Assembly: GCA_030544215.1 (NCBI GenBank)
Contig: JARZZO010000001.1
Location: forward strand, 40,761,670-40,825,669
Origin: Zantedeschia hybrid cultivar
Taxonomy: Eukaryota > Streptophyta > Magnoliopsida > Alismatales > Araceae
DNA length: 64,000 nucleotides
Direction of reading: 5' to 3'
Positions 9,514 to 20,929 of the stretch are shown here, in pieces. Positions within the stretch are counted from its first letter, which is position 1; each line of letters begins with the position of its first letter. A program made the position numbers and the translations under genes. The notes under the pieces were generated by a model, which was not told where the DNA came from, did not search any database, and saw only the letters and a list, made by a program, of their open reading frames with translations.

Positions 9514-11553
9514 TTGTCTAATCTCTGCACAACTTACCTGCAAATCTGTGTTGAAAAATCTAATACCATGTTGCTTCGATCAGGTAGAGATTTGAGCATG
9601 GCTTCAGATGCTCTAGTTAACTACGAGGGAGATGCTAATGCCCCTCCTGAATCTGATTATCATTATGAGAATGGGGGAGATGCTAATGCCCCCCGTGATC
9701 CCCATTCCTACTTATCTGAGCATGAGGAAAACCCCTATATCCCTCCTCCTGTCATTCATGATCAATACAATTCTGGCGTTGATCTTCCTCCGCATGTGCA
9801 TGCGATGTCCAATCCTGTCTTCGAGGGAGCCATTGACCCAAATGAGCCCTCATCCACCAATACCTCCGATCTAGTTACCGCCTTGGGGGTTTTAGCCTCC
9901 CATCTAAATCATCAACAGCTCGAGGCGATCCAATCCATCTTGAAGGGAAAGATGCCCTTACATTCCGCTAAACCGAATTCCACAATTCCCCCTGTTATTT
10001 CTCAACCTCCTCCCCAGCAAACTTCCTTTATTCATCAGGCCATGGAAGGCCTTCATGTTTCAACCTCTCGGCCGACTGGGCCACAATTGTCCTCTTCAAG
10101 GCAACCGGCCAAACCGCCAACGCCAACCTACCAAAATGTCCTCGGGCATGGCAGAAGCGCTACCGGACCACAGCCTTATTGTCCACCTTGCCCCATATAT
10201 TCCAAGCAGCAGGTGTATCATGTACCACCACCACCTCCTCCCCAAGTTGATCCAACAACTCAAGCTCTACTCGCAAAGATGGAACGCATGGATGAGCAGT
10301 TCAACAATTTCCAGAAAATGATGGGAGTCAAGGCTACGCCTGAGATTAATCTTCCAAGTCTACCTGTATTTCACTTACCACCTTCAGAAATGCCAGTGTA
10401 TAGTAAATACAATGGTACTGGTAACCCCTTCACCTACCTGAAGGAGTTCATGTACGAATCCTCCTTCTGGCTGAACGACAAGAGATCGTTGGCATTCATG
10501 TTTAGAAAATCATTAGAGAGACCAGCCCTCGAATGGTTCTTCTCGTTAGATTCGTCTGAGGTGGAAGATTACGGTATCGTATCAAGAAAATTTATTCAAC
10601 GATACCAGGACAGAGTCGCACCATCTTTGTCCATAACTAATATGGTTGGAGAGAAAATGAAGTCCGATGAAGACTTCATCACATTCGCCGATAGATGGAA
10701 GAGTATGGCAGAGAAAATTAAAGATTATATGTCCGAATCCGAACAAGTCAAAATGTTGGTCTCCACTGCCACCCCCCAATACAAGCTGGTCCTTGCATTG
10801 AACAACCTGACTAACATGGCGGAACTCTATGAGAGGGCGCGTTACTGTCAGAACGTCTTCAACGATGCTACCTTCTCTAGTATCTTTGATCCTCACCGAC
10901 CTAGCAGACCTCCACCTTGGAAGCCTGCCGTGTCAAACTATCCTAGCATTGGTCCGACAACTGAGGGCACACTCTCCCATGAGCAAGTCAACATCATGAA
11001 CAATAATCAGCCCCAGTTCGTGAGAAACCAGCAACCTCCAAACCAACAAGGTTACAGACCTCCAAACCTGCAAGGTTACAGATGACTGAACCAGCAGTAC
11101 TAGCAGCCACAGCAGCAGCAGTACTAGCAACCACCGAACCAACAGTACCAGTAGCCACCGAACCAGCAGTACCAGCAACCACAACAGCAACAGTACCAGC
11201 CGCGCGCACTGCCGGCATATCATAATGTACCTCCTCCAGGCGATTATAATCAGCAGAGGAAACCTCCAGGCCCGAAAAGGGCAGCATACCCAGCACTCCC
11301 ATAATCTCTATTGGACATCTTTAATGCCTTGATGGCAGCCAATGCCTTAGTCTTGCCTAGAGAGAAAACAGTCTGGCCCCAGAACACCGATGACTCCAGG
11401 TATTGTTTCTTTCATAGACAACCTGGGCACACGATAGATACCTGCTTCCAATTCTGAGATTATATCCATGATCTCAATGAACAAAGGGGCATTGATTGGG
11501 AGGAGATGAGGAAATACATATCCGCCTTGAAGGCAAGAAGACCTCAGCAGCAG

Positions 11554-11585
<32 letters not shown>

Positions 11586-11709
11586 GCAACAACAACAACA
11601 GAGAGTGCCAGCACAGGCAGCAACACCTCCGAACATGGGTATAGTGCAGAACCCACTACCGGAGCATCAACATCAGAATCAGATTGCCCCCATCTTGACG
11701 AATAGCTAA
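9514..11709 (+). pseudogene. gag: gag polyprotein of element A (interrupted)
   Basis: The first open stretch runs 9514-11085 (523 codons); the true start is probably the Met at 9568 (MLLRSGRDLSM), conserved in the palindromic element. The capsid-like domain spans roughly codons 285-440, including a segment near FMFRKSLERPALEWFFSL homologous to element B gag. The same frame continues past stops at 11083, 11101 and others into a Gln-rich tail with a CX2HX4HX4C zinc knuckle (CFFHRQPGHTIDTC, about 11402-11443) and a CAA/CAG run at 11548-11602, ending at 11709. Most stops read TAG where neighbouring repeats read CAG, fitting cytosine deamination. Confidence 0.88.
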
Positions 11710-12225
11710 TCTGAGGCTAACTGAGGGCAATAATGGAAGGTAGAGGACTCTTCCTCTATTTACTCAACAGTCCACATTCCGAGCACCGCCGAGCAATCGC
11801 CACGGCGCATTCTCCGTATACCCAAACCGCAACCCATCACCATTAAACCCATTACACCATCCACCACCACGCCTTCATTAGACAATCCTCCGCAAGCCAA
11901 CTATACACCCCTCATGCCATCCAAACCACTGCTCTGCATACCATTCCCCACATCACCTACCACAACCACTTATCCCAGTACCATACAACCATCCAAACCA
12001 TTGCTCCGTATGCCATTCCCCACTTCACCCGCACCGACCACTTACCCGTCCACTATCCAACCCTCTAAACCCCTCATCCGCACCATGCCTTCACCAAACA
12101 ACCCCACACCATCACCTGCATACCAACCCCCTACACCATCTAAACCACCCACCAACCCCGCGGTGCTCAAACTATCACTTGGACCTTCCACCATTGAAGA
12201 ACATACGCTCTGGAGCGGGAGGATC
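11710..12225 (+). pseudogene. Pro/Thr-rich gag-protease linker of element A
   Basis: In the gag frame this encodes a low-complexity linker with an internal repeat of about 32 residues (PSKPLL..PFPTSP..TTYPSTIQ, about 2.5 copies, open at 11914-12228). It has no catalytic motif. It is cut at 12225 by solo LTR E1 and resumes at 13804. Two stops just after 11709 interrupt what was probably one gag-pro reading frame. Confidence 0.6.
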
Positions 12226-13798
12226 TGATGGATATAGGTGTCCTCTAAGCCAATCATAAGGCACCTATTTCAATATGGTTCACTAATCAATGGCATTAAA
12301 TTCATTATGTAGATTGGCATATTAATAATTGTGCATAATGAAGTCCATGAATATGTGCAATAGTCATCAGATTACGATGAGATCATAATAATGGGACTGA
12401 TAACTTATAAACACATATTCTCAATTGTTCCTAGTCGTAGGATCTTTGAGAAGGACATCAAACATCTGGTAAGACTAGTACAGGTTATTCCAGCTCATAT
12501 GATGAGGGTGACTGATCTCGTTAGTTACTTGTGTGAAGACACAATGGTAAACCTGTAGGTGCTCATTAGGGAATGAGTTCACTGAATTGATCTGACATGA
12601 ATCGCCGAATGGTAATTTACCTGACTGTCAATCGACTTGATTCATCGTCACAGCGGCGTGGTTGATCCTTGGACTTGAGACACCATAGACACCTTGTCGG
12701 TGGACTTCTGGACTCTAACCTTGACCTACGAATCCCTATCCACTGGATCTCTAATAGTCAAGGATCGGGTCCAGCGAAAGAACTTCGAAGGTGATTGTGT
12801 GTTCAATAAAGGATCGTTCGCTTTCAGATAACTGGAGAGAGAATGCTCTAGAATAGATCCGCAGGAGTCTCTGGCTAGAGCAGAAACAATATCAGAAAAG
12901 AGGTTTTCGGATATTGTACAGCGGAGTCTGATTCAAGTGAGTTGACCATCTAGGGTTTGACAGTTGACCATACCCTAGGTTAACTCGAGCATTGTGCGAA
13001 TGAAGGATTATAGCCACGCGGTAACTGTGGACGGATAGGTTCCATAAGTGGGTTGCTGAACTCCATTACCTTCCAGATCATGCGGTGTTGCTTGGCACCC
13101 AACTTGATCAGAAGTCCGACCAAATTTACATGCGATGTTAATTCGGTTAAGTAATTAGTTAATATCTAGATATTAATTAATTACAATAAGTCAATAACTA
13201 GTTATTGGACTTAACGGGTTGAAAATCGGACTGGTTAATGGGCCTAGAGGGTCACACGCAATAAGATTCTCAGTTGGTGGTACTTAAGTGGGATTTATAT
13301 TAACTCGGGGACTTTTGTGAAAAGTCGCGCCGACTTAATATATATACGCGTTGTTGAGAAACCCTGGGCCAAGCTCCAGGATTTTTCCTTGCTGGCCGTC
13401 CCCCCTTTCTCTCTCCTCCTCTGGGCACCCCGTTCGAGGCGTCGGGACTGTCTCCGTCTCCGCCACGCGTGATTCCCGACAGTCGGAATTCCAGTCAGCG
13501 GGTTTTCGGCAATCATTGCGGCGACGGATCTTCAGCGAGCGAACTGATACGGACGAGGGAGCGAGGACGAACCACCGCAGAGGATCGTGTGGATGCCGCT
13601 GGAGGCCGGACGCTTGTGCGGCTCGCGGCATCGCCTCGACGGAACCGAGACGGAAGCGGATTCAAATCCGCGCACAATAATCAGATTACAACCCGATTTT
13701 CGGTTTTAGTTTTTCGTTCGCGGGCATCGGGCGGGATATTTGTTCGTCGTTTCTGCTGCGTTCTTCACGTCCCGCCCGGATCCCAACAAGATCTTCAA
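12226..13798 (+). mobile_element. Solo LTR E1 (copia-type) inside element A
   Basis: 1573 bp, TGATGGATATAGGTG to GATCCCAACA, flanked by GGATC and AGATC (one mismatch). It is homologous to E2 (51312-52862, inverted) and distantly to the copia G LTR: all share CTAAGCCAAT-type sequence near the start and a TATA-rich promoter (about 13338). ORFs inside, such as 13351-13680, are not conserved coding. No internal sequence follows, so it is a recombined solo LTR. Confidence 0.85.
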
Positions 13799-13803
13799 CA
13801 AGG

Positions 13804-14816
13804 TCTTTCCTCAGTCCACGGTCAAAGATGGCCCATCACAGCCGCCAGAGGAAGTACATAATGATAAGAGTGCACCAGGCACTCAGTATGACCTGTTGAA
13901 ACAATTAGACAGGACACCGGCACGAATCTCCGTGCTCGAGTTGATCAAGAGATCCAAGGCCCATCAGGAAGCCCTGATGGAGTATTTGCAGAAGGTAATG
14001 GTCAACGAAGACGTGCCGGTGGAGTAAATCATTACCCTGTCAGTTCCTCAGGGGGATCAGCCTTCTATTTCATTCCATACTTCGGAACTAGCACCACCAG
14101 CAGCCAGAAGCATGGCTCTGTGCATTACGGTCAACATCTGCTAGAAGGTCGTAGATACATGCCTGGTTGACACAGGGGCCTCAATCAATGTTCTATCACC
14201 AAAGACCCTTGAACTGTGTGGTATACCCAAGGAGAAATGGTTGCCTTCTCCAATTTCTGTTACAGCCTATGACAATTCTACCCATTCTCCGCTGGGAATG
14301 ATTTATTTGAAGGTAGAGTTAGGCCATGTTTGTCATAATGAGGTCGAGTTCCACATCTTGGAAATCGATCCATCTTTGAAGGGTATCCTTGGTCGCCCTT
14401 ACATTAAGTCCTTTAAGGCAATCCCCTCTACAAATCATCAATGCCTCAAATTCCCATACAAGGGATGCATTATTAAGGTCACGAGTATGCCGATTCTTGC
14501 TACCACTCATTCTTTGAATATCAGGCCGACCCCTTTACCTGGCCAACAACCTCTGTTGTCGGTATTACAAGTTTATTGTCCTACGGCTGATCCTTTGAAA
14601 GCCACCAAGCTTGTTCTTTATCCAATTGATGCCATAAAGCGGGGGAAGTGCATGAGTAGCTCTAGATGGAAAATTATGATGAAAGGTGGCTATCAGCTTG
14701 GAAAGGGCTTGGGCACACAATTGCAGGGCAGAACTACGCCCATTAAAGACAACCGAAGGACACCCGATAATAGCCTGGGCTATAGGCCAAGAAGAGTCAG
14801 GCATGACATCATCTAA
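13804..14816 (+). pseudogene. pro: Retropepsin and G-patch region of element A
   Basis: After a linker with LLKQLDRTPARISVLELIKR, the aspartic protease shows LVDTGASINVL at about 14163, AYDNSTHSPLG downstream and ILGRPYI near 14390. A G-patch-like segment follows (GGYQLGKGLGTQLQG, about 14691-14735), a glycine-rich nucleic-acid-binding module. The catalytic DTG is intact, but stops at about 14024 and 14142 and the TAA at 14814 break the frame. It would mature Gag and Pol inside the particle. Element B has the same protease-G-patch order. Confidence 0.82.
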
Positions 14817-14898
14817 CAACAAGAAGACGAAGATGGGCAAAAAGCCTGGGAAACAATGTCCACCCCATGTAAAGAAGGCCGGGATCCCTTGACGAACC

Positions 14899-15446
14899 TT
14901 GCATACACATTTTGTCAAGGGGCCTATAATCAGTCATGATAATGATAACACAGTGCTAATCACTTCCCAGTTAAACTTGCATGACGTATATGGGAGGGAC
15001 ATGGCCAAACAATGCTCAGAACTGCTGACGTACCAGTCCTTGGAGGCTCTGCGACCGATGAAAAGGAGAAAATTCCAAGATCCAGAATGTGAATGGTGCC
15101 GGGAGTTCGACCTGAGGGATCTGTACATCGCATTGAACAGATTATTCCTTGATCCCTCAGAGCCGAAATGGCCGCCACTGATAGACGAGCTGATTGAAAG
15201 GCCTAGCGCCATTTTTGACAAGAGAATTCTGCTGTCCGAGGAAACAGATGAATGGGAGCCAGATGACCCTTATGAAGCTGGTTACACTACTGATCTTCTC
15301 TGGAGAAGAACTTATCCCTCTCGCATCTTCACCCTTCACACTCTGTTCCGCACCCTACTCCTGACCCCGACTTGGTCGCAGGTCATCACTAAAGATATCC
15401 CACGGGCTCCGCCCATTATGGTTACTCTGTCCCCACGGGACCTTAT
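14899..15446 (+). pseudogene. Element A pol N-terminal linker, left of B insertion
   Basis: An open stretch (from MHTHFVKGPI) between G-patch and RT. It contains a conserved-looking acidic stretch (SEETDEWEPDDPYE) but no catalytic motif. It stops at 15446, where element B is inserted with TSD CTTAT, and the frame resumes at 24940. Confidence 0.65.
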
Positions 15447-16857
15447 TGTAGACACCGATTTTGGACCCCCCTTTGGTCATGAACCCCATTCATCATTAGT
15501 CCATCGTCACCAAACCCCTCATCTTAGCCATCTCAGCCCACTAATAATCAGGCCCATTAACCAATCTCGACTCTAGCCACCTTTTCATGGAAGGCCAGCC
15601 AGCCCGCCTTCCACCACTCTTCGAAGGCCAGCCAGCCCGCCTTCCACCTTCCTTCGAAGGCCAGCCAGTCCGCCTTCCACCGTCCTTCGAAGGCCAGCTA
15701 GTCCGCCTTCTACCGTCCTTCGAAGGCCAACTTGTCCGCCTTCCACCACCCTTCGAAGGCCACCCCTTGCCTTCCACCACCCTTCGAAGGCCAACCGGGC
15801 CGCCTTCCACCTCTTCGTGGAAGGCTAGCTACCTGGCCTTCCACGAGATTGGAAGGCAAGTTGGCTGGCCGCCCACTCCCCTAACTCCCACCTTGACCTC
15901 GTCTTCCCACGATCTCCTCTACCCGCCACCCTCACCTCCACTACTCCGATCATCCCCCACTCCGGCGGCTGCCGCGCGCACCATCTCCGATCCTTGACCA
16001 CTTCCCATTGGCTCTATGATGATTTACGGGGATTTAGACCCTTATTTTCCCCTATTTTCCCTTCACCTATTTAAACCCCCCATGTCCCCTCGAGCAGAGG
16101 GGGTTTTTTGGAGAGATTCAGAGGAGGTTGGCAAGTGAGTCGGCTTTGAGGAGTTGAGTGGGAAAGGAGTCAGAGAGCTTCAGGAGGAACTTCAAGAGGA
16201 ATCCTTCGCACTCCAGATGGGCTTGTCTTCTTAACCCTCTCTTTACTTTCTCCTTTTCACTTCATTGTATTCCCACTCTCCATCCATTCCGTAACATTTC
16301 CCTCTCTCACTCTTCTTTCCACTTTCAACACATCACTTCACTTTTTACACACGAGCACCCCCATCTGCATGCATGCATGTTAGGATAACCTAGCAACCCT
16401 TACTCCCCCAGAGGTTTTAAACAAAAAACGGGAGGTGGGTGGCCATAACATATGGTCGCCTTCCCTCCCCAAACACCCATCCGGTGCGTCTCCCTCCAAT
16501 TCTAGTTAATTTTTATGTTTTCATGGATAGATTCTACATGTCACAGTTCTAATCGGGTCATTTTTCTCTCTTGTCTCGTCTTTTCTTTTTCAGGGGCCCT
16601 TACCACATTTCTACGTGCAGACTGCCGAGCTCTCCTCCTCTGGCCGGCCGGAGGAAGAGAAGGGGAAACCACCATCTCCTGCTCCCTCAGAACGCGATCA
16701 CTCTTACAATCCTACGGAGCACAGGGACCGTAAGGTAATGCTCATGGCGATCACACCTTAATTTCTAACCCTTCCAAATCGCCGCAGTGCTAAGACGAAC
16801 GGAGAACCCCTCGCTCGAAGCCCGCAGCAGCGGCGGGGGACGTTCCGGGCGCCTACA
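15447..16857 (+). repeat. Element B 5' LTR
   Basis: 1411 bp, TGTAGACACCGATTTTGG to GGGCGCCTACA. It contains a GAAGGCC-type tandem palindrome array (15585-15860), a weak TATA-like TATTTAAA near 16067, a donor-like GGTGCGT (near 16485), an acceptor TTTCTTTTTCAG|G (16592), a hairpin CTCTGGCCGGCCGGAG near 16637, a second donor-like AAGGTAAT (near 16733) and TGGCGATCAC at 16745-16754. The 3' LTR (23528-24934) is nearly identical, indicating a recent insertion. Confidence 0.9.
15585..15860 (+). repeat. Tandem palindromic repeats in B LTR U3
   Basis: About eight copies of a roughly 33-bp unit starting TTCGAAGGCCAGCCAG and ending GCCTTCCACC. Each can fold through GAAGGC/GCCTTC. The 3' LTR has a matching array at 23666-23930 with some units altered. 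ORFs on both strands here are repeat artefacts. The related solo LTR B' has a diverged array at 47650-47925. Confidence 0.85.
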
Positions 16858-16863
16858 GCCCTC

Positions 16864-16881
16864 TGGCGATCACGGTGGGAC
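16864..16881 (+). promoter_or_regulatory. Primer-binding site of element B
   Basis: TGGCGATCACGGTGGGAC, 6 nt after the LTR end and identical to the site of element A (8548-8565). It supports use of the same tRNA and probably the same RT. Confidence 0.82.
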
Positions 16882-16944
16882 CCTCTCTTGCTCGTCGCGC
16901 ACATTGTGACATAGTTTAATAAAGGTAAGAGCTCCGCCCACGGA

Positions 16945-17264
16945 CGGCCAAGCACTTGGCCGCCCAGAGTCCCGGACGGCCAAGCATTTGGCAGCCCAGT
17001 ATCCCAGACGGCCAAGCACTTGGCCGCCCAGAGTCCCGAACTGCCAAGCAGTTGGCCGCCCAGACTTCTGGACGGCCAAGTACCTGGCTGTCCAGACTCC
17101 AGGACGGCCCACTGCCTGGCTGCCCAGGCTCTAGGACGGCCAAGTAGCTGGCCGTCCAGGCTCTAGGATGGCCAAGTAGCTAGCCGTCCAGACTCTAGGA
17201 CGGCCAACTGCCTGGCCGTCCAGGCTCTAGGACGACCAAGTAGCTGGCCGTCCAGGCTCCGGCC
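16945..17264 (+). repeat. Leader array of GGACGGCC/GGCCGTCC palindromes
   Basis: About ten tandem units of roughly 32 bp follow the primer site. Each unit has left arm GGACGGCCA, a 4-6 nt centre and right arm TGGCCGTCC, then an AGGCTCTA or AGAGTCCC spacer. Centres vary while arms are kept, and both arms sometimes change. Transcribed, it would form a chain of short GC-rich hairpins in the 5' UTR, where retroelements often hold packaging or dimerisation signals; that function is inference. Confidence 0.85.
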
Positions 17265-17792
17265 TTTTAGTCTAATTTCCACTTGTTGATTAAATTGTTG
17301 CATTTTCTAGTTTTTTGTTTACTGTTCTCTTGTCTTCTCTTGTCTGCTGGATTGTGGGTTAATTCCAGGGTACTATCCGCAGGGATTTTTAAGGAAGAGC
17401 CGGCATCACACTTCTAGTTACCTCTCCCACAGTGTTTGACTCTCCACCTGAGGATTCCCACTCGGGTGTGACTAGTCTTATTCTGTTGGGAACCTCCGTG
17501 AGTCTCCACGAGCCAGGGATTCCCACTTGGCCGCCGAGCTGGTTGTACCTAAACCACCTAATAGGATCTCGGGTTTGTGTGAGGAATTAATTGAGCCTTT
17601 CCATTCACAATCATTCACCCATAGGCGTCACTGAGAGAGTTATTTCAAAATCAAAGACACCTAATTAAACTTTGGTGGAACAAGTTTTGAAAGAAAAGTA
17701 CAGGGTCGTTAAGGGTTTGAACTTGATTTGTTAGAAACCAACTCTCATAATACACTGTTAACTTTCAAGTGAAATATAAAATCTCTTAGGAT

Positions 17793-19130
17793 TTGTATTT
17801 CATAATGAATCGAATGTATGGTAACACTGTGTATGATGACATGTATGAGTTTGGTAACAATGTCACACACAACCCTCTGTTCGAGATTGAAGAGGATCCA
17901 CAACAAACATTTGTGGGCATGTTCCAAACATCTGGAGAGGAACTTAGGAGAGGGTGCTTGGATGAATCTTCTTCTTCAGAAAGTGACCCCATAATCTCCA
18001 ACAGAACCTTCCAAGACCCGAGTGAGGACCCGGAACTTATTGCCGTGTTATCACGGTACACCCCTGATCAACTCATCCAGTTGGCCTCTTGTGGCAAAAC
18101 TCAAGATGCCACTCCTCTGAGAACTCACTTCCAAGGATCTTCCAACATAGCTCAGACTCGCATCAACCAGCCAACTCCTACTCCAGTTGCTCCACCCGTC
18201 ATGCCGATTCCAGTCTCTCAAACTACACCTCCTCCCAAGCAGAAAGAATTCATCTACAAAAGTGAGGTTGAAACCTATGTACGTAAGCTCATGGCCGAGA
18301 AACTTACCCTGAAACAACCGTACTCTCTCTTGAGCTATTGCAAGCTCCCTCCGGCCTACTTTCCGCCAGGATTCAAAGCTCCTAAGTACATAAAATATGA
18401 TGGCACCTCTGACCCTCATTACCACCTGTCAGGTTTCCTCATGGATTCCCATCAATGGCTCTACGACAGAGTCCTCCTTGTCCATCTGTTCCATAAATCC
18501 TTAGAAGGTGAGGCCTTAAGATGGTTTTCTTCCTTGCCCGCCACAGACCTAATCAATTTTGATATGGTCTCTGAAAAATTCATCACTCAGTTTAGTCATA
18601 TGACAACCATGTCTCCCACCTTATTTGATCTTGTGATGGAGAAGATGAAGCCTGAAGAGGACTTCACATATTTTGCCAACAGGTGGAGGGCAATGGCCTC
18701 TAGGGCGGAAGTGGCAATCCCCGAATCTCAAGCTATCACCATGTTGGTCAATAACGCTACCCCGCAGCTTCGAGCTATTCTCATGCTGAGCGAATTTCAC
18801 ACATTCGCACAACTTTATAATCGAGCTCGGGTAGTTCAATCTCAGATTTGGAGTTCCACTTTGCCATCCTTCTTTGAAAATCAGAACAGAAGTAAGAGGA
18901 CTACACAAACTCCACTAGTAGAGGGAGTGACAATCAATGAACAGGTGAATGCCTTGGGGCAACCCTTTAGGTCACCTAGTCCTATGTCCAGATCAGACAA
19001 CAAATCCAATCAGAAACCATATTCAGCAGTTTCTCCTTCCTCTAGCGCCAAGATCAATCGGGGGCATATGAGAGAGGCTATTGAAACCTTGAAAGTCAAA
19101 GACCCCACCCTCCGCCCTCTCATCAGGTAG
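17793..19130 (+). CDS. gag: gag of element B
   Basis: An intact 445-codon ORF. The N-terminus is acidic; residues about 115-155 are Pro-rich; the capsid-like retrotransposon gag domain spans about 190-370 and aligns with A gag (FHKSLEGEALRWFSSLP against FRKSLERPALEWFFSLD; MKPEEDFTYFANRWRAMA against MKSDEDFITFADRWKSMA). No zinc knuckle was seen, unlike A. The start may be Met 1 or Met 5 (MNRMYG). It should form the virus-like particle. It remains open while A gag is broken, consistent with younger age. Confidence 0.88.
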   Translation: MYFIMNRMYGNTVYDDMYEFGNNVTHNPLFEIEEDPQQTFVGMFQTSGEELRRGCLDESSSSESDPIISNRTFQDPSEDPELIAVLSRYTPDQLIQLASCGKTQDATPLRTHFQGSSNIAQTRINQPTPTPVAPPVMPIPVSQTTPPPKQKEFIYKSEVETYVRKLMAEKLTLKQPYSLLSYCKLPPAYFPPGFKAPKYIKYDGTSDPHYHLSGFLMDSHQWLYDRVLLVHLFHKSLEGEALRWFSSLPATDLINFDMVSEKFITQFSHMTTMSPTLFDLVMEKMKPEEDFTYFANRWRAMASRAEVAIPESQAITMLVNNATPQLRAILMLSEFHTFAQLYNRARVVQSQIWSSTLPSFFENQNRSKRTTQTPLVEGVTINEQVNALGQPFRSPSPMSRSDNKSNQKPYSAVSPSSSAKINRGHMREAIETLKVKDPTLRPLIR

Positions 19131-19159
19131 CTCAAGATCCATCTAGCTCTCTAGAAAGG

Positions 19160-19669
19160 GTGAGCACCCTTGTCAAAAATTTGGAACCAAATGTCGATCG
19201 CAGAGGACAGTACTGGGAGTATGAAGAGGTTGGGATATGGCGTGAGTGCCTCACTAGGATGACCAAACCTAGAAAGCCGTTGCAAGGAGTCTCCACTATT
19301 ATCCAAGACAAACCTTTGGTCTTGATACGACCTAGGGAACAACCAACAGTCATCAACCCAGTCACTTTGGTCCAAGTTCCCTCAGTCTCAATCAGAGAAC
19401 CTCCTCTATCCATCTTGTGTCCAACACCAAAGCTGGGTCCAGTAACCCAATTCTGCCTAATGAATTCACCACCAGTTCAACCACTAAAGTCAGATCAAGC
19501 AGTAGACCCTAGTCCGATTGGTGTTACACTGAGAAATTGCATCATTCCCCCAACAAGTCAACCCTTTGACTCCCAAGAGGATTCAGATCTGTCTAGAAGG
19601 ATTACTCAATCCAAGTATGACATCCTACAACATCTAGGGAAAAAACTCCCGCCAAGATTTCGATCCTAG
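19160..19669 (+). CDS. gag-protease linker ORF of element B
   Basis: A 169-codon ORF in another frame from gag, Pro/Ser-rich, ending with SKYDILQHLGKKLPPRFRS, which corresponds to QYDLLKQLDRTPARIS before the protease of A. It has no catalytic motif. The frame changes on both sides suggest either small frameshifting mutations or normal frameshifting; I cannot tell which. Confidence 0.55.
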   Translation: MSTLVKNLEPNVDRRGQYWEYEEVGIWRECLTRMTKPRKPLQGVSTIIQDKPLVLIRPREQPTVINPVTLVQVPSVSIREPPLSILCPTPKLGPVTQFCLMNSPPVQPLKSDQAVDPSPIGVTLRNCIIPPTSQPFDSQEDSDLSRRITQSKYDILQHLGKKLPPRFRS

Positions 19670-19671
19670 AG

Positions 19672-20553
19672 TTGATTAGCAGATCTCCTACACATAGGGA
19701 GGCATTGTTCAAATTCCTCCAGCGAATTACAGTCAATGAAGATCTTCCTATCAGGGGGCTCACAAATGCCATTCTCTCAGTCACCCAGACACCTACGATA
19801 TCCTTCACTGGTAAGGGTCTAGCTCCCCCTGAATGCCAATCCCTTCCCTCATGCTTAACTTCAACACTCAAGGGTCACTCATTGGACTCCATCCTGTTGG
19901 ATACCGGCGCAACAATCAATGTTTGTCCACTCAAGACCCCCAAGAAAGTAGGGATTGATCCAAAAAATATTGAGTCTACTTCCATGATGGTCTCAACCTA
20001 TGACAATTCTCAAAGACCAGCTAATGGGAAACTGGAAATTGGCTCAATGGCCATGATCTTTGAATTCTACATCCTTGATGTCAAGCCCATAGACAACGTC
20101 ATTCTGGGAAGGCCTTAGATGGACCAAACCCTAGGAGTGCCCTCCACTAATCATCAGTGCTATAAATTCCCATACAATGGGAAGATTGTCAAAATGCAGA
20201 GAACTCCCTATCTTGAGTCTTTGGACTCAGTCTCGACTGAACAAATTCCATCCATAATCACTTCTGGAAAAGGAAAAGATCCCATCCTTTCATCAGTTGA
20301 CTCTCAGGCCAAGCCCCAGCCTAGCATAGGTTGGCAGCTTATGGACAGAGTGGGATATAGTTCGGGACCTGAGTTAGGCAAGGAAGAGCAAGGAATTCGA
20401 GAACCTATCTTTGAAAATCCGACCATTGGGGGATTCAAATTGGGTTACCTACCAACCAAGCCAACTGAGGGATCAAGAAAATGGAGTCTCTTGGATCACT
20501 TTGTGAAGGAAGGTCAAGAGGTACTCAAGATACACTATCTTGAGGATGAGTAG
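19672..20553 (+). pseudogene. pro: Retropepsin and G-patch of element B (one stop)
   Basis: One frame with a single TAG at 20116-20118, in ILGRP|MDQ, where a Trp codon is likely ancestral. The protease shows ILLDTGATINVCPL (about 19894) and AYDNS-like STYDNSQRPANG, followed by NVILGRP. The G-patch-like module follows (IGWQLMDRVGYSSGPELGKE, about 20323). The DTG catalytic triplet is intact. Order and sequence parallel element A (13804-14816). Confidence 0.85.
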
Positions 20554-20652
20554 AAGGAAACAATCAATGAAGTTCAAAGAGAAGATGAAGAAGATTTCTC
20601 TACACAGCTGCTGTTCTATGAATCAACCACTCGACGAGAAGGAGCCTCCTTA

Positions 20653-20925
20653 GTGAGGGATGAACCGGTACCCACCGCTCTCATTCCCTTCCTATTCCAC
20701 GCACCTTCCCTTCTCAGGTTTCTATCACTGGTCGTAGCACATTCCCCTGAGTGTTTTATGCTTGGAGACTACGACCCCCAAAAAGAGGAAAAGTCTCACT
20801 CCTATGAGGAGCCAACATACTGGGGCAATTCTGCCATCATTGGGTTTCTGTCTCAAGGACCTACCTTTGCAACATGTCTGACTCACTCTCAGAGTCTTGT
20901 GCATAATCGCTTAGGGATTGGATAG
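20653..20925 (+). CDS. C-terminal ORF of element B after G-patch
   Basis: In the same frame as the protease-G-patch region after a stop at 20551. It is 90 codons, includes an acidic KEEKSHSYEEPTYWGN segment and ends LGIG. It has no RT motif. It probably represents the truncated remains of the pol linker and marks where coding ends in B. Confidence 0.45.
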   Translation: MRDEPVPTALIPFLFHAPSLLRFLSLVVAHSPECFMLGDYDPQKEEKSHSYEEPTYWGNSAIIGFLSQGPTFATCLTHSQSLVHNRLGIG

Positions 20926-20929
20926 CTTC

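Noticed and set aside
10933..11302. Leu/Val-rich minus-strand ORFs opposite the gag tail
   Set aside because: Shadow of the Gln/Pro-rich repeats of gag.
11347..11656. Leu/Val-rich minus-strand ORFs resembling membrane proteins
   Set aside because: They are the reverse of the CAA/CAG run in A gag.
13295..14027. ORFs spanning E1 and the protease linker as one host gene
   Set aside because: E1 has LTR ends and a near TSD at 12226-13798; the ORFs cross its border by chance.
15541..15997. Repeat-rich ORFs on both strands over the B U3 array (also 23622-24079)
   Set aside because: All frames stay open because of the 33-bp tandem repeat; no conserved protein, and the region is LTR.
16945..17264. 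Regular short repeats resembling a CRISPR array
   Set aside because: Units are contiguous with no unique spacers, each is itself a palindrome, and the context is a plant retroelement leader.
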